From contig JAJOZX010000091.1 of NCBI GenBank assembly GCA_023014485.1, positions 650,501 through 714,500 on the forward strand: DNA of 64,000 bases, written 5' to 3'. The stretch's first letter is position 1. The number at the start of each line of letters is the position of its first letter. Both the position numbers and the translations under genes were made by a program. The notes under the pieces were generated by a model. That model did no database searches and was not told the DNA's origin. It was given only the letters and a program-made list of their open reading frames with translations. Of the stretch, positions 46,301-53,819 are shown one piece after another. The DNA comes from Bathynomus jamesi (taxonomy: Eukaryota > Arthropoda > Malacostraca > Isopoda > Cirolanidae).

Positions 46301-47316
46301 TTCGTTTTTAATTCATATAGACAGACAGGCAAAGAAACAGACATATGGACTGACAGACAGGCAAAGAAACGGACATATGGACTGACAGACAGACGAAGAA
46401 ACAGACATGGACTGACAGACAGGCAAAGAAACGGACATATGGACTGACAGACAGACGAAGAAACGGACATATGGACTGACGGACAGACGAAGAAACAGAC
46501 ATGGACTGACAGACGGACGAAGAAACGGACATATGGACTGACAGACAAACGAAGAAACGGACATATGGACTGACAGACAGATGAAGAAACAAACATGGAC
46601 TGACAGACGGACGAAGAAACAGACAGATGGACTGACAGACAGACAGATTGAGGTTTAAATGAAAAAGTTGACCATGCATGAAAACAGTTACTGCATCGAC
46701 TGTAACATTACTACATTAACTGTAACTGTAACATTAACTGTAACATTACTACATTAACTGTAACTGTAACATTAACTGTAACATTACTACTTTAACTGTA
46801 ACAATCATATTTTTTAGTCTCACTGAAAAAAGAAAAAGTATTATAATAAAAGATTTCCTCTCTCTCCTGAACAGGTGAAGAAGCTTATCATGAACCATCA
46901 GAATGAAAGTAGCAATTTCACTAACATCACACTGACAGATATTTCATACAAAGGAATCGTACTGAATTCCGGACACCTAATATTGGATGACGTCACGTTT
47001 TCGAATCTAGTTCATGAGTCTGTATTTGTTGGCACCAATGGCACTCTTTCGATCAATAACAGCAGACCAATTCCCTCAACCGGTCACGGGTTTCTCTCCG
47101 TCATAAATAGGGATCAGGTTTGTGTGAGGACATTCTATTTAAAAAGTCTACCTCAAATTCCATGTTTCTTTACGGTAAATATTGATAAGAAATTTCGATC
47201 TCAGGGTAGGATTGTTTTCAATCGACTGTACATGGATACGTTACAACGAATTTAGCTTACCCTTCAACACTTCTTTACACAGTCTTATAGTTACGCTAAA
47301 TATAAAGAATCCTTAC

Positions 47317-47411
<95 letters not shown>

Positions 47412-47831
47412 AAGCAATTGGGAATAAGTGAGGTCGAGTGTGTAATAATTCACAGATGAAGTGGGGTAATTTTTATTAGTGAGGTAACACTTTTGTTACT
47501 TGGCCATATTAAAAAATGTACATAAAAAAAATAGAGACATATTCACCGTCGGAAAATAGATATGTTAGCCCTGATAATGTTAGGTTACTAGGTTACGCTA
47601 GGTTAGATTAATTAAGGTTTGGATAGTTAGGTTATGCTATATTAGGCAGTACCTCACTATTTAACGACTTAACAGAAAACACCGTTCGAACCCTCAGTTG
47701 CGTTCGAAACACTTACAACCCCCTTCGATGACACTAAGATTAGAATCAAGTTAAATTAGGTTTTTTTAGATATACTGGTATGGGTTTTAAAAAAATCGAT
47801 ACTGTACTGTACTCATGCGGAGATGCGCACT

Positions 47832-47863
<32 letters not shown>

Positions 47864-50800
47864 ACCAGATAATTCACTCGTTCCACTCACTCAACACTAC
47901 CATTCATTCAAGTTCTAGATTTAAGATTTTACCCGCCTTTTCAGGTGAACTTGAGAGTCCCCTTCTGTTCGTAGATGAAGATTGGTTTTACACTTTCCGG
48001 TCTGCAAATTCTACTGATTCTGGATCGAGTCCATTCCACTTCGAAAATGAAGTCATCCTCAATGAAACTCTCCTTCCATCTCCATACTGCCACACTTTCA
48101 CAGCATCCATATTTTGCGACTTTGAAGACTTGAGTAACGTACGTTCTTGAAATACTGCGGCGGTATTTTATTGAGGCGTTTTTGCGTATTCACGTATATT
48201 CAGAGCTGGGCACTTGCGGTTTTTTTTGCGGTACTGCGGTACTACCGCACTACCAAACCGGTACCGCATAACGCAGTACCGCAAAAAATGCGGTAGCGGT
48301 ACTGCTGTACTTTCAGCGATCCTTTGCGGTACTGCGTTATGCGGTACCGGTTTGGTAGTGCGGTAGTACCGCAGTACCGCAGTACCGCAAAAAAAACCGC
48401 AAGTGCCCAGCTTTGCGTATATTGGGTATTGGGTTCCTATAACATTCATATAGATATAGGGTGAAAGAGTCATGGTCACGTTAAAAAAAAACTACGGACA
48501 GCGATCTCATCGCTGCTCCCCATTCGAAATGGAATAAATAGTCCATGACTGGATTGTGATATATTTCTTCCTCTCTGAATCCTTCAAAACTGATAAGCGA
48601 TCGAAATGTCGTAAGTTAGGTTAGATTGGAGTGACATTCGATCGCTAAACTTGACGGTTCTGGAGAGTTTGGGCAGTTTTTGGTCCTTCTTATACTGATA
48701 AGCATTAACATTGTTTACTTCTTGCTCTACACAGGCCGCAGTTACTGTAAGTTTCTTATCATCCGAACCTTATTCTTTACAACTGAAAAATGTATACTTC
48801 CTCATATTACATCCTTTGTGCTCAACGAAAGTGAGTATCGTATGATTGTACATTACATTACATTACAGTATTTTGTTTATTTATTTATTTATTTTTGTCT
48901 CTATTAACATTGTAAAACAAACTATATTTAATTATTCATCAGAGTAAAGAAAAAACTGTTGGTTTTTTTTGTTTAAAAAACGACGTAATTATAAGAATCA
49001 AAATTAAAGAAAAAATAATATTTTTTAGTTATATTTTTTAACATTTAGTAGATAAATTCTTTCAAAGTCTTTTGATCGCCTATGAATTTTAATTTTAAAG
49101 GTAGCTATCCAGAAAATTTCAAATGGAACCATATTGAGGTCGGAAGAATTGTGCCCATTTACTTTAAAAATAGACGAGTCAAATTTGATGAGGATCACTA
49201 CCGGTGCGTATGAACTGTCAATCAATTCTTCAACAGTGACACTCTTTGCACCAAATACTCCAACTCATTTCTGCCGTTATTAGATATTCTGAAATATCTG
49301 TAGCAAATGGCGTCACAGTGGCTGAAACGGCCGAAGTGGATCATACAAAGATAAAGGTTGTTGAAGAGATTGTAGCTCTTGGAAAGTTTGTTTTCTCCAA
49401 TGGTCATATTGATTTAGTAAAATTTATGGGAATCACAGTTGAAGATATGGAATCTGAAATAAAGGGATCTATAATTGGAACCGTTCAAGAGAGAGGTTTT
49501 ACGATACGTGGAGCATTGCTCATAGCTAATACTGTTATTGAACATGCTGAAGGGCTTGCATTCGACATTTATGGATTACTGAAGTTAGAAAATGTCGAAA
49601 TTAGGAATGGTTCCGCCAAAAGTTTCAACATGATACGTTCTGGCTCCTTGCAGTTTACAAACGTTAAAATTAACGGTGAACCAGTTACGATAAACCAAAA
49701 GATTATTCAGATTGAGAGCGAAAATGGCAGTACTCAAAAATCGATTGCAACACAAGGCTCAAAGACCACTAAAGAAAAACTGCTAACGACAATCACTGCA
49801 ACGAAACTTCTTCCTGAGAAAGAAACTTCAGCACTGTTACTGAATTTTACCGAACATGTAAGTTTGGTAACAGAAAAACATACGTCACCTTCTTTCAGAA
49901 ATCATTCGCCTACCAGTAAGACAATCCTTATGAGTAGTACGAACGAATGGAACGATGGTCTCTCTTGGTTGGGGGCCGTTTTAGGATTCCTTCTTGGAAT
50001 AGTCGTTTCAACCTTAACACTGTACGCCCTCCTTATCTTTAGGTAACGTTGTAATAATGTATATTTCTTATCTGTATATGTTAATATATGTTGCAACAAA
50101 TTATTTACTTATATAACTGTCCACTTTCAGTCAAATTTTATAGGGTTCAGAGATCTCGAGAAAGATAACGATAAGACGTAAACAGCTGGAGCAGTGGTCC
50201 GCAACCTGAGGTCCGTGAATGAGTTTCAGGGGTCCGCAGAAGACAAGGGGTATATTCTAATTTACACAAAATTAGAATATACAAATTACCTTCGCTAAGG
50301 GGTCCTCAAAAATAATCTATATTCTTCTATGGGTCCACGAGTGAGAAGAAGGTTGCGGACCACTGAGCTAGACCAATGGTTCCCAACCTAGGGGTAAATT
50401 ACCTCACTGGGGTAATGACAACTATCCAGAAGTTATAAAAAATAATATCTAATGATTGGGGGTAATGGAGCTGGATTAGAATTGGGTTTTGGGTAACCAT
50501 ACAAAAGAGGTTGGGAACCACCGAACTAGAGTAACCACAGAAATTAATCTTAGTTTACTTAAATAGTATTAGCATTATACACTAAATAAGCTTAACCTTA
50601 TAAGGAAAAATGTTTCCCGCATTAATTCATAAGTTTTAATACTTGGTATTTGCCAGATGAGGGAAGAGGAGGTGGAGATAGGAAATCAGGTTGGCGGGGG
50701 GGGGGGGGGGCTAAAATTTAAAAAAAAAACTTTTTTCTTGAACTTCATGACGCGCAGAAGTAAATGAGATTTTTTGACTCGGTTTTAGCCGGGTACTTTT

Positions 50801-50959
50801 TTATCTAATTTTACATAATCCAATTTCAGACCCAATTCCAAAATTCTGAAATTCCCATCTACCCGTTGGCATATAAGAGAAGATCAGCAGGAACTTGTTC
50901 CCACCGATGAGAATGAGGAAGAAATGAGAGAAAGAAGGTTGGACACTGAACAATCTTAA
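34530..50959 (+). CDS. Unknown type I membrane protein gene, nine exons, four frame breaks
   Basis: I do not recognise this gene. Exons joined by GT-AG junctions are 34530-34748, 44365-44883, 45139-45306, 45781-46213, 46875-47117, 47945-48138, 48735-48830, 49101-50042 and 50830-50959. All introns are phase 0 except the last (phase 2). The product of about 980 residues would have a signal peptide, a long ectodomain of short beta-strand-like repeats with many N-glycosylation sequons (NNT, NGS, NST, NAT-type), a Ser/Thr-rich stalk, one transmembrane helix and a 40-residue acidic tail. Exon lengths fit exactly if one base is missing twice in exon 4 and once in exon 6, and one is extra in exon 8. 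No other stop occurs. The repeat style resembles a solenoid or beta-helix, but that is inference. Confidence 0.72.
34803..35077. repeat. (TA)n and (TA)n(TG)n microsatellites in intron 1
   Basis: TA tracts lie at 34803-34862 and 35013-35074, the latter ending in TG repeats. About 150 bp of ordinary sequence separates them. Confidence 0.92.
35150..35560. repeat. Unclassified repeat in intron 1
   Basis: GGTCGAACCGAATGCATTAC with a downstream AAACTGACTTGGGACAGT resembles 40165-40240 (GGTCGAACCGAAGGAATGAC, AAACTGGCTTGAGAGAGT). This indicates a dispersed non-coding repeat. Open frames on both strands are probably fortuitous. Confidence 0.4.
35734..37065 (+). mobile_element. Jockey-like LINE remnant in intron 1
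   Basis: Plus-strand frames give NYNNQWITPALSVTLNCKHS and LYKLWKNDIINEQTYKNYCN (35780-35910), DPKDMANLLNYFFSKIANKP (36070-36130), then VGFPQGCILRPLFFLMHVNY (near 36330-36390) and CIQYADNTTLTS (near 36420), where the catalytic YADD reads YADN. The C-terminal end reads ELTLGITTYKVAHSRNCISP. Stops and frameshifts are frequent and the catalytic box is mutated. Confidence 0.72.
37073..37846. repeat. Near-perfect long palindrome (325-bp arms)
   Basis: Arms 37073-37397 and 37522-37846 have equal length and are complementary almost base for base (I noticed one mismatch, near 37110/37808). The 124-bp spacer contains CTCCCCCACTGGCTACGGGC, similar to a hAT-like end, and a related end lies outside the right arm at 37866-37923. 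Each arm contains the same 57-codon open frame. Confidence 0.88.
37175..37348 (+). CDS. Unknown 57-codon open frame, mirrored in both palindrome arms
   Basis: The frame is open from 37175 to a TGA at 37346-37348 without an ATG start. It includes LSKTSEILEKFLTPIEKDTL, KLKPSWVFPGKGVYYRLYLN and FVIVSVEQCERWM. The composition is protein-like and could be an exon. The identical frame runs on the minus strand at 37571-37744. I do not recognise the protein, and with no start codon or obvious splice acceptor the coding call is tentative. Confidence 0.35.
   Translation, partial: VNLLSKTSEILEKFLTPIEKDTLKLKPSWVFPGKGVYYRLYLNPFVIVSVEQCERWM
38103..38300. mobile_element. Tc1/mariner-type MITE (GGTGGCGCAAAA ends), copy 1
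   Basis: GGGTGGCGCAAAATTCAGGA at the left pairs with the complement of TCCTAACTTTTGCGCCACTC at the right. TA-rich flanks. The same family occurs at 52272-52411. Confidence 0.72.
38310..38360. repeat. (TA)n microsatellite
   Basis: About 50 bp of pure TA, followed at 38421-38464 by a TA/TG compound tract. Confidence 0.95.
38545..39300. mobile_element. Inverted pair of Tc1-like transposase fragments
   Basis: On the minus strand 38782-38531 reads VFVEGGLNSQDYIAILDRNL and LFGNGNFTWRTSRSKRTMPY. On the plus strand 39107-39334 reads MFVEECFNSQDYISSMPLFR and NGNFTWRTSCFKRTIPHVYS. Upstream pieces (CGATATGTTMAATCCCAAATT, quoted in part) also match in opposite orientation. Both arms come from the same catalytic-domain region of a Tc1-like element and both are full of stops. 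Confidence 0.65.
39945..40140 (-). mobile_element. 5S rRNA-derived SINE, copy 3
   Basis: The complement of 40062-40140 reads GATCAGCGAGGTTGAGCAAC, GTTGGGTCTG and TTGGATGGGTGACCTTCTG, the order of a 5S gene. The body continues to 39985 (GTTGAACCTCCTTCGTAAC on the plus strand) and ends in (ATT/AAT)n at 39948-39981, as in copy 1. Confidence 0.75.
40322..40382. repeat. (CT)n microsatellite
   Basis: About 60 bp of pure CT, immediately before a 5'-truncated LINE. Confidence 0.97.
40403..41512 (+). CDS. LINE reverse transcriptase, intact 369-codon frame (5'-truncated)
   Basis: This is the best-preserved retrotransposon frame in the window. RT motif A (YLDFQKGFDKVPH, residues 15-27), the VPQGSVLGP loop (residues 74-82) and the catalytic FADD (residues 103-106) are all intact. 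They are followed by FNLDKCKVMHIGYKNPKTDY and the conserved C-terminal module (LVRPQLEYCAQFWSPSLRKD, RRLERLNLFSLETRRLRGQL, NIWNQLPSEVVSSQSVNVFK) that characterises CR1/jockey-type LINEs. The N-terminal fingers, endonuclease and ORF1 are absent, so the ATG is not a native start and no mobile protein is expected. The absence of any stop or frameshift argues for recent insertion. It lies in intron 1 of the membrane-protein gene, same strand. Confidence 0.9.
   Translation: MHTLYDASRAIDIVYLDFQKGFDKVPHARLIAKVKGLGITGLVSNWIEDWLKDRKQRVAINGVASEWAPVTSGVPQGSVLGPLLFIIYINDIDVGLLSAISKFADDTKLGSSVGTEEGVRTLQNDLDRLGEWSATWQMPFNLDKCKVMHIGYKNPKTDYSLLGRNLTETDLEKDLGVYISNDLKPSKHCAEVEKRALKLLGYIKRQFQFRNKETVMSFYNSLVRPQLEYCAQFWSPSLRKDIERLERVQARATKLIPSMRMQSYQRRLERLNLFSLETRRLRGQLIQVFKMLKGIDRVDYRNLFSLNANPTRNNGFKLELKTFRTSVCGNFFSYKIVNIWNQLPSEVVSSQSVNVFKNRLDKVLNTLIV
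41513..41850 (+). mobile_element. 3' untranslated end of the LINE at 40403
   Basis: The frame is followed by about 330 bp ending CTTGTAACTCCCTGTAACTC. Short TGTAAC-type terminal repeats are typical of CR1/L2-group LINEs. The copy at 43080-43690 ends similarly (CTAGATCTGTAAC-type). Confidence 0.65.
41851..42019 (+). mobile_element. 5S rRNA-derived SINE, copy 4 (best preserved head)
   Basis: GGCCATATCGTAACACCGGT, CTCGTCGATCACTGAAGTTA, GTCATTGGGTCTGG and TGGTTGGATGGGTGACTGTC follow 5S rRNA from near its 5' end through its internal promoter region. A non-5S body (AGCTGTAGGTCCCCTTCGTC) follows and the element ends where the next LINE starts (AATTTAATGTAGAC). It is sandwiched between two LINE copies. 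Confidence 0.82.
42020..43690 (+). mobile_element. CR1-like LINE copy (same subfamily as 1-946), split by a MITE
   Basis: It begins QFNVDKCKVLHIGSRNNNYT at 42020 and resumes after the MITE with EEVDFGVRVSKDLKVRNQCL, ARNFEFKSKNIILPLYKSLV and RPHLEYAVQF. A TAG at 42664 and a frameshift in a G-run near 42812 follow, and then the tail NVNFDKLFTFDNSNTRNNGF to about 43077. The 3' untranslated part runs to about 43690 and contains GGCAGTGGCCGGCGGATGATG. Apart from these changes it is almost the same as the fragment at window start. Confidence 0.85.
42119..42469. mobile_element. MITE with CATGGGCGCCCGCAGG termini
   Basis: Perfect 16-bp terminal inverted repeats bound 351 bp. The flanks TTGACGAG (42111-42118 and 42470-42477) are a perfect 8-bp duplication (9 bp if the termini are read one base in). 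The inner edges are rich in GGGGCAAGGGGGGCGCTTGCC-type runs (quoted in part). The insertion cuts the LINE between LVSVDE and EVDFGV. The CATG terminus with 8-bp duplication would suit a P-type element, but this is only a suggestion. Confidence 0.85.
43691..44364. other. Rest of intron 1
   Basis: No repeat is recognised except a short CCTAACCTTA-like TTAGG-type run near 43985-44010. The stretch leads into the polypyrimidine tract before exon 2. Confidence 0.4.
44365..44883 (+). CDS. Exon 2: start of repeat ectodomain
   Basis: The acceptor TTTTTATATCACAG precedes 44365 (44374 is an in-phase alternative). The 173 codons are open throughout. They include KLCSTWISLLNSVVDDLSYG, DVFLDNCTVQKIF, AFFLRNSAIGDIKLEAIQIV, KGILKINNTKIRSIETNGVT and LDDVTIQQLYTLAFVVS, a run of short hydrophobic strands with Asn-rich turns. 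The donor is CAG before GTAAAC at 44884. Confidence 0.8.
45139..45306 (+). CDS. Exon 3
   Basis: The acceptor TTTCTGTCTCTCAG precedes 45139. The 56 codons, starting NVELINVTIEGEQLKYDSKW and ending ECNFMGIRE, are in frame with exon 2. Two cysteines (GCTEDEG, ECNF) may pair. The donor is GAA before GTAATT. Confidence 0.75.
45781..46213 (+). CDS. Exon 4, with two frame breaks
   Basis: The acceptor ACATCATTTCAG precedes 45781. Frame 1 gives KLFIHLNELEGISTVIIKNA, YRLSVNNPHCYLKNITLF to about 45930. A second frame gives TICNSTLLIRNCSVESIATS and FAHLELRDSSIGYVEVENVT to about 46060. A third gives FENSTFNEIKSLVTNNDEPE and RADINGPLTITNSSVNE to the donor GTAAGT at 46214. Length is 433 nt, two short of a multiple of three, so two one-base losses explain it exactly. 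Confidence 0.68.
46318..46645. repeat. Minisatellite in intron 4
   Basis: About eleven imperfect units of GACTGACAGACAGRCRAAGAAAC with ATATG inserted in many give 27-32 bp periods. Long frames on the minus strand here are repeat artefacts. Confidence 0.9.
46688..46805. repeat. Second minisatellite in intron 4 (TTAACTGTAACAT)
   Basis: TACATTAACTGTAACTGTAA and AACATTACTACATTAACTG repeat with a period near 45 bp, about 2.5 copies. Confidence 0.8.
46875..47117 (+). CDS. Exon 5
   Basis: The acceptor CTCTCTCCTGAACAG precedes 46875. The 81 codons are intact: VKKLIMNHQNESSNFTNITL, YKGIVLNSGHLILDDVTFSN, SVFVGTNGTLSINNS. LILDDVTF repeats the LILDDVTI of exon 2, evidence of internal duplication. The donor is CAG before GTTTGT. 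Confidence 0.75.
47323..47410. repeat. (TA)n(TG)n microsatellite in intron 5
   Basis: About 55 bp of TA followed by about 27 bp of TG. Confidence 0.95.
47945..48138 (+). CDS. Exon 6, with a probable frame break near its start
   Basis: The acceptor TTACCCGCCTTTTCAG precedes 47945. Phase 0 reading meets a stop after nine codons, but the next frame is open for 64 codons (SPLLFVDEDWFYTFRSANST, FHFENEVILNETLLPSPYCH, FTASIFCDFEDLSN) to the donor AAC before GTACGT. The exon is 194 nt, one short of 195, so a one-base loss in the first 30 nt fits. Confidence 0.65.
48201..48415. mobile_element. hAT-type MITE in intron 6
   Basis: CAGAGCTGGGCACTTGCGGT at the left pairs with the right end ACCGCAAGTGCCCAGCTTTG. 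The flanks are a perfect 8-bp duplication CGTATATT (48193-48200 and 48416-48423). The 215-bp body is built from GCGGTACT-like units and pairs with itself. It shares the CAGAGCTGGGCA tip with the older element at 28341. Confidence 0.92.
48735..48830 (+). CDS. Exon 7
   Basis: The acceptor CTTGCTCTACACAG precedes 48735. The 32 codons AAVTVSFLSSEPYSLQLKNV... end STK before the strong donor GTGAGT. It is in phase 0 on both sides. Confidence 0.68.
49101..50042 (+). CDS. Exon 8: last repeats, Ser/Thr stalk and transmembrane helix, one frame break
   Basis: The acceptor TAATTTTAAAG precedes 49101. Frame 1 reads ISNGTILRSEELCPFTLKID and GAYELSINSSTVTLFAPNTP, then a one-base excess near 49245-49280 shifts it to LISAVIRYSEISVANGVTVA and VVEEIVALGKFVFSNGHIDL. 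The stalk (residues rich in S, T, K: TQKSIATQGSKTTKEKLLTT onward) precedes the helix LGAVLGFLLGIVVSTLTLYA. The exon ends with AG before GTAACG, phase 2. Confidence 0.75.
50192..50365. mobile_element. hAT-type MITE in intron 8
   Basis: CAGTGGTCCGCAACCT and its complement bound 174 bp. The flanks AGCTGGAG and AGCTAGAC match at 6 of 8 positions. The interior has a second copy of the GGTCC motif and no coding sequence. Confidence 0.78.
50374..50523. mobile_element. Second hAT-type MITE, abutting the first
   Basis: CAATGGTTCCCAACCT and the complement of AGGTTGGGAACCACCG bound 150 bp. Its left flank AGCTAGAC (50366-50373) is also the right flank of the preceding MITE, and its right flank is AACTAGAG (50524-50531). 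Confidence 0.78.
50830..50959 (+). CDS. Exon 9: cytoplasmic tail and stop
   Basis: The acceptor ATAATCCAATTTCAG precedes 50830. AG from exon 8 plus A makes Arg, followed by PNSKILKFPSTRWHIREDQQ and a Glu-rich end (DENEEEMRERRLDTEQS) before TAA at 50957-50959. No AATAAA lies close downstream. Confidence 0.78.
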
Positions 50960-51164
50960 ATTCATTTTTCCCATTTTATTTTCCCCAAATGAATGTAATT
51001 AACATTGGCGTTAAACTGATTATAAACAATATTACAAACATTGTTTTATTGGCGTTAAACTGATTATAAACAATATTACGAACATTGTTCTATTTTTACA
51101 ATTAACTATGTAAAATCTGTATGTAAAACTACTTACCTGAAAATTGTGTAGTGCCTATATATAT

Positions 51165-51219
<55 letters not shown>

Positions 51220-51434
51220 CATTTGTATGTAGATGTGTAAATATTAGTTTTAAACTCTTGAGTTAGTGAAATTAAAAAAAAATATATACAAATATATATT
51301 TTATACGTCATATACAGAATAGAACTCAGCATTTATAAAAAAAAAAAACAATTTGTATGAAAAAATGATAAAAAATATATAAAAATATCAATAAATAATC
51401 CATACAACCCAAGAAGTGAGTATATATATATTTT

Positions 51435-51467
<33 letters not shown>

Positions 51468-51479
51468 ATATTATATATA

Positions 51480-51512
<33 letters not shown>

Positions 51513-51954
51513 ACTATTTATGCCCTAGTCTGTGTGCAAATACGAGTATTACTATACATATAGACCTCAAATCTTTATTTACTGAGTTTACAATTGAATT
51601 AACGTATATAAAATGTAAAAATTTAAATAAACCTAAATATTGACTCTGTGTTAGCCATACAAGCGATGTTATCTAGTATTTCTGTAGTCTTATTATACCT
51701 GAATTGTATGATACATTCGCTACACGTATTCAAGTAACGATGAACATGTTGCTAGAAAACGTTCATGGATACACGTAATTAATTCTTTCACGACTGGTAC
51801 ATGTTTCTTTGATCTAAAACGTGTAAATTTTAGTGTTAGTTAAAATTTTATATGTTAGTAACTAGTATATCCACTAAAAAAATGACTCATTCTGTATTTC
51901 TTTACCGACAACTGAACGATACCTATATAAACATGTAGAAGGATTTGTTGAAAT
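50960..51954. other. Downstream flank with TA microsatellites
   Basis: A direct duplication TTGGCGTTAAACTGATTATA with a following CAATATTACRAACATTGTT lies at 51005-51090. (TA)n tracts lie at 51157-51218 and 51419-51512. No gene is seen. Confidence 0.55.
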
Positions 51955-52113
51955 GTTGCGTTGTTGTACAATTTATATTATTATTATTATTATTATTATT
52001 TCCGTTGGGATTATAAGTCCCATTGGTCGTGAAAGGTTAACCCTTTCACGACCAAGGGACATAGTTATCTCAACGGAAATAATAATAATATAAAGTGAAC
52101 AACGCTGCAACGT
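51955..52113. repeat. Palindromic MITE-like repeat
   Basis: TTGCGTTGTTGTACAATTTA with (TTA)n pairs with the right side through TTTCCGTTG and CCTTTCACGACCAA, meeting at the centre GGTTAACC. The arms are about 75 bp with several mismatches. Confidence 0.7.
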
Positions 52114-52271
52114 TTCTACCGTTAACTAACGCGTGAAACCAATCTGCTTTTGTAATTATGCGTTACTAACTTAACCAACCAAGTTAGGTTGGTAATACGT
52201 AATTACGTGAAATGACTGGTTTCACACATTGATTGTAAAATATATGTCCTATTATATATATATATGTATAT

Positions 52272-52411
52272 GGTGGCGCAAAAGTCAGGACAAATAGGAA
52301 CAATGCCTTTTCAATGGAAATATGCATATATATACAGTATATATATATATATATATATATATTTGCATTGAAAAGCATAGTTCCTATGTATCCTGACTTT
52401 TGCGCCGCCCT
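52272..52411. mobile_element. Tc1/mariner-type MITE (GGTGGCGCAAAA ends), copy 2
   Basis: GGTGGCGCAAAAGTCAGGA pairs with TCCTGACTTTTGCGCCGCC, both beside TA repeats. Related to 38103-38300. Confidence 0.78.
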
Positions 52412-52417
52412 GTATAC

Positions 52418-52458
<41 letters not shown>

Positions 52459-52602
52459 AAATATTTGTTATGTTTTTAAAGATGTGGAAAACAACTGAAT
52501 TTCATCTGTGGTTTTAAAAACTCATGTTTCTGATATTCATTTTCTGCAGCTTTCAAACTGTTAATTATTTTATTATTGTTATTATAATATATATATATAT
52601 AC

Positions 52603-53434
52603 CAGGTCATCCAAAAAAAGACGCTCTAATTTGAATTGCTTATATTTATTAAAGTATTTCACTTACAACACTGGTTCTGGTGTCACACCAACAATGAAGC
52701 ACGGGAGATTTTCACACACAACAATGAAGCACGGGAGATTTTCACACACAACAATGAAGCACGGGAGATTTTCACACACAACAATGAAGCACGGGAGATT
52801 TTCACACACAACAATGAAGCACGGGAGATTTTCACACACAACAATGAAGCACGGGAGATTTTCACACACAACAATGAAGCACGGGAGATTTTCACACACA
52901 ACAATGAAGCACGGGAGATTTTCACACACAACAATGAAGCACGGGAGATTTTATTAATGGGAAAACATTTTCAATACGTGATCCCTGTGCATCCAACACC
53001 ATTTGCAAACGTTTACTGAAATTTTCCATAATCCGAGCTGGTTTTTCATCAGTGATGGTCTCCACAGAAACCGTAATTTCTGCCTTTAATTGTTCGATCG
53101 TATATGGATTATTCTCGTACGCATTGTCCTTAACGAATCTCCTCAAGAAATAATGGCATAGATTCAAATCTGGTGAGTACGGTAGCCCATCCAAATCCAA
53201 AGCGTCCGGGATAGCGATTCGAGATGACCATGAAAATGTTCACTGAGGAAATCAAGAGCGGCATTTGCCGTGTGTGGTCTTGCCCCATCTTGTTGGAAAA
53301 AATGTTTCTTTTCGCATAAATATAATCTCCCCGTACTTCATTGTTATTGTGATACCAGAACCAGTGTTGTAAGTGAAATACTTTAATAAATATAACCAAT
53401 TCAAATTAGAACATCTTTTTTTTTTGATGACCCC
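52603..53434 (-). mobile_element. mariner-like element with long terminal repeats, internally deleted
   Basis: Terminal inverted repeats of about 105 bp (left GGTCATCCAAAAAAAGACGC then TTTGAATTGCTTATATTTAT; the right is its complement) bound the element. The minus strand keeps only the transposase C-terminal half: a fragment near 53290-53260 corresponding to the NKMGQDHTRQMPLL motif with the second catalytic Asp, then DGLPYSPDLNLCHYFLRRFV with the third region, and TIEQLKAEITVSVETITDEK. The N-terminus is deleted and frameshifts are present. The left arm is expanded by the 30-bp array at 52691-52952. Confidence 0.8.
52691..52952. repeat. 30-bp minisatellite inside a transposon end
   Basis: Eight identical full units ACAATGAAGCACGGGAGATT plus TTCACACACA, and one partial unit, follow without a change that I could see. 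Because 30 is divisible by three, several reading frames stay open; these are not genes. Confidence 0.97.
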
Positions 53435-53819
53435 GTGTATATATATATAATTAATATATCAAATTTGTGTACATATGTTTATGTTTATTGCGCAAATATA
53501 TTTTTTCAAATTGTGGGAATTTCTCTCGTGATTATTTTCCAAATCACTTCCACCCCTCACGCCCCCCACTGTCATTCGACAGCATAAAATTTCGAATTGA
53601 AAATTACAGATTTAACCTAACCAAATTTGATCTAACATTGATTCAAACTAACCCACAAAAAAAATGGGAAATCGTCGGATGATGATAGTGGGAATAGTAT
53701 GATATCGGAGTACCCCGTATAATGATAAGTTTAGTCAGGGTATAATCAGTAATCATCATGTTCTTAACGCAGCTGCTGTTGTGTGAAAGAACTTTGATAT
53801 TATATTCACTTTATTTTTC

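Noticed and set aside
46273..46679. Minus-strand frames rich in VCQSICPFLRLSVSP
   Set aside because: They translate an intronic minisatellite and have no protein-like complexity.
49183..49279. A 97-bp intron splitting exon 8 (GTGCGT...ATTAG)
   Set aside because: It would restore frame, but it forces a different upstream frame that breaks phase with exon 7. A one-base excess fits both the phase and the repeat pattern better.
52691..52952. CRISPR-like array
   Set aside because: The units are directly adjacent with no spacers, inside a eukaryotic transposon.
52631..53019. Long overlapping open frames on both strands with repeated TMKHGRFSHT-like peptides
   Set aside because: They are created by the 30-bp minisatellite, whose unit length is divisible by three. 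Real transposase sequence lies only to its right.
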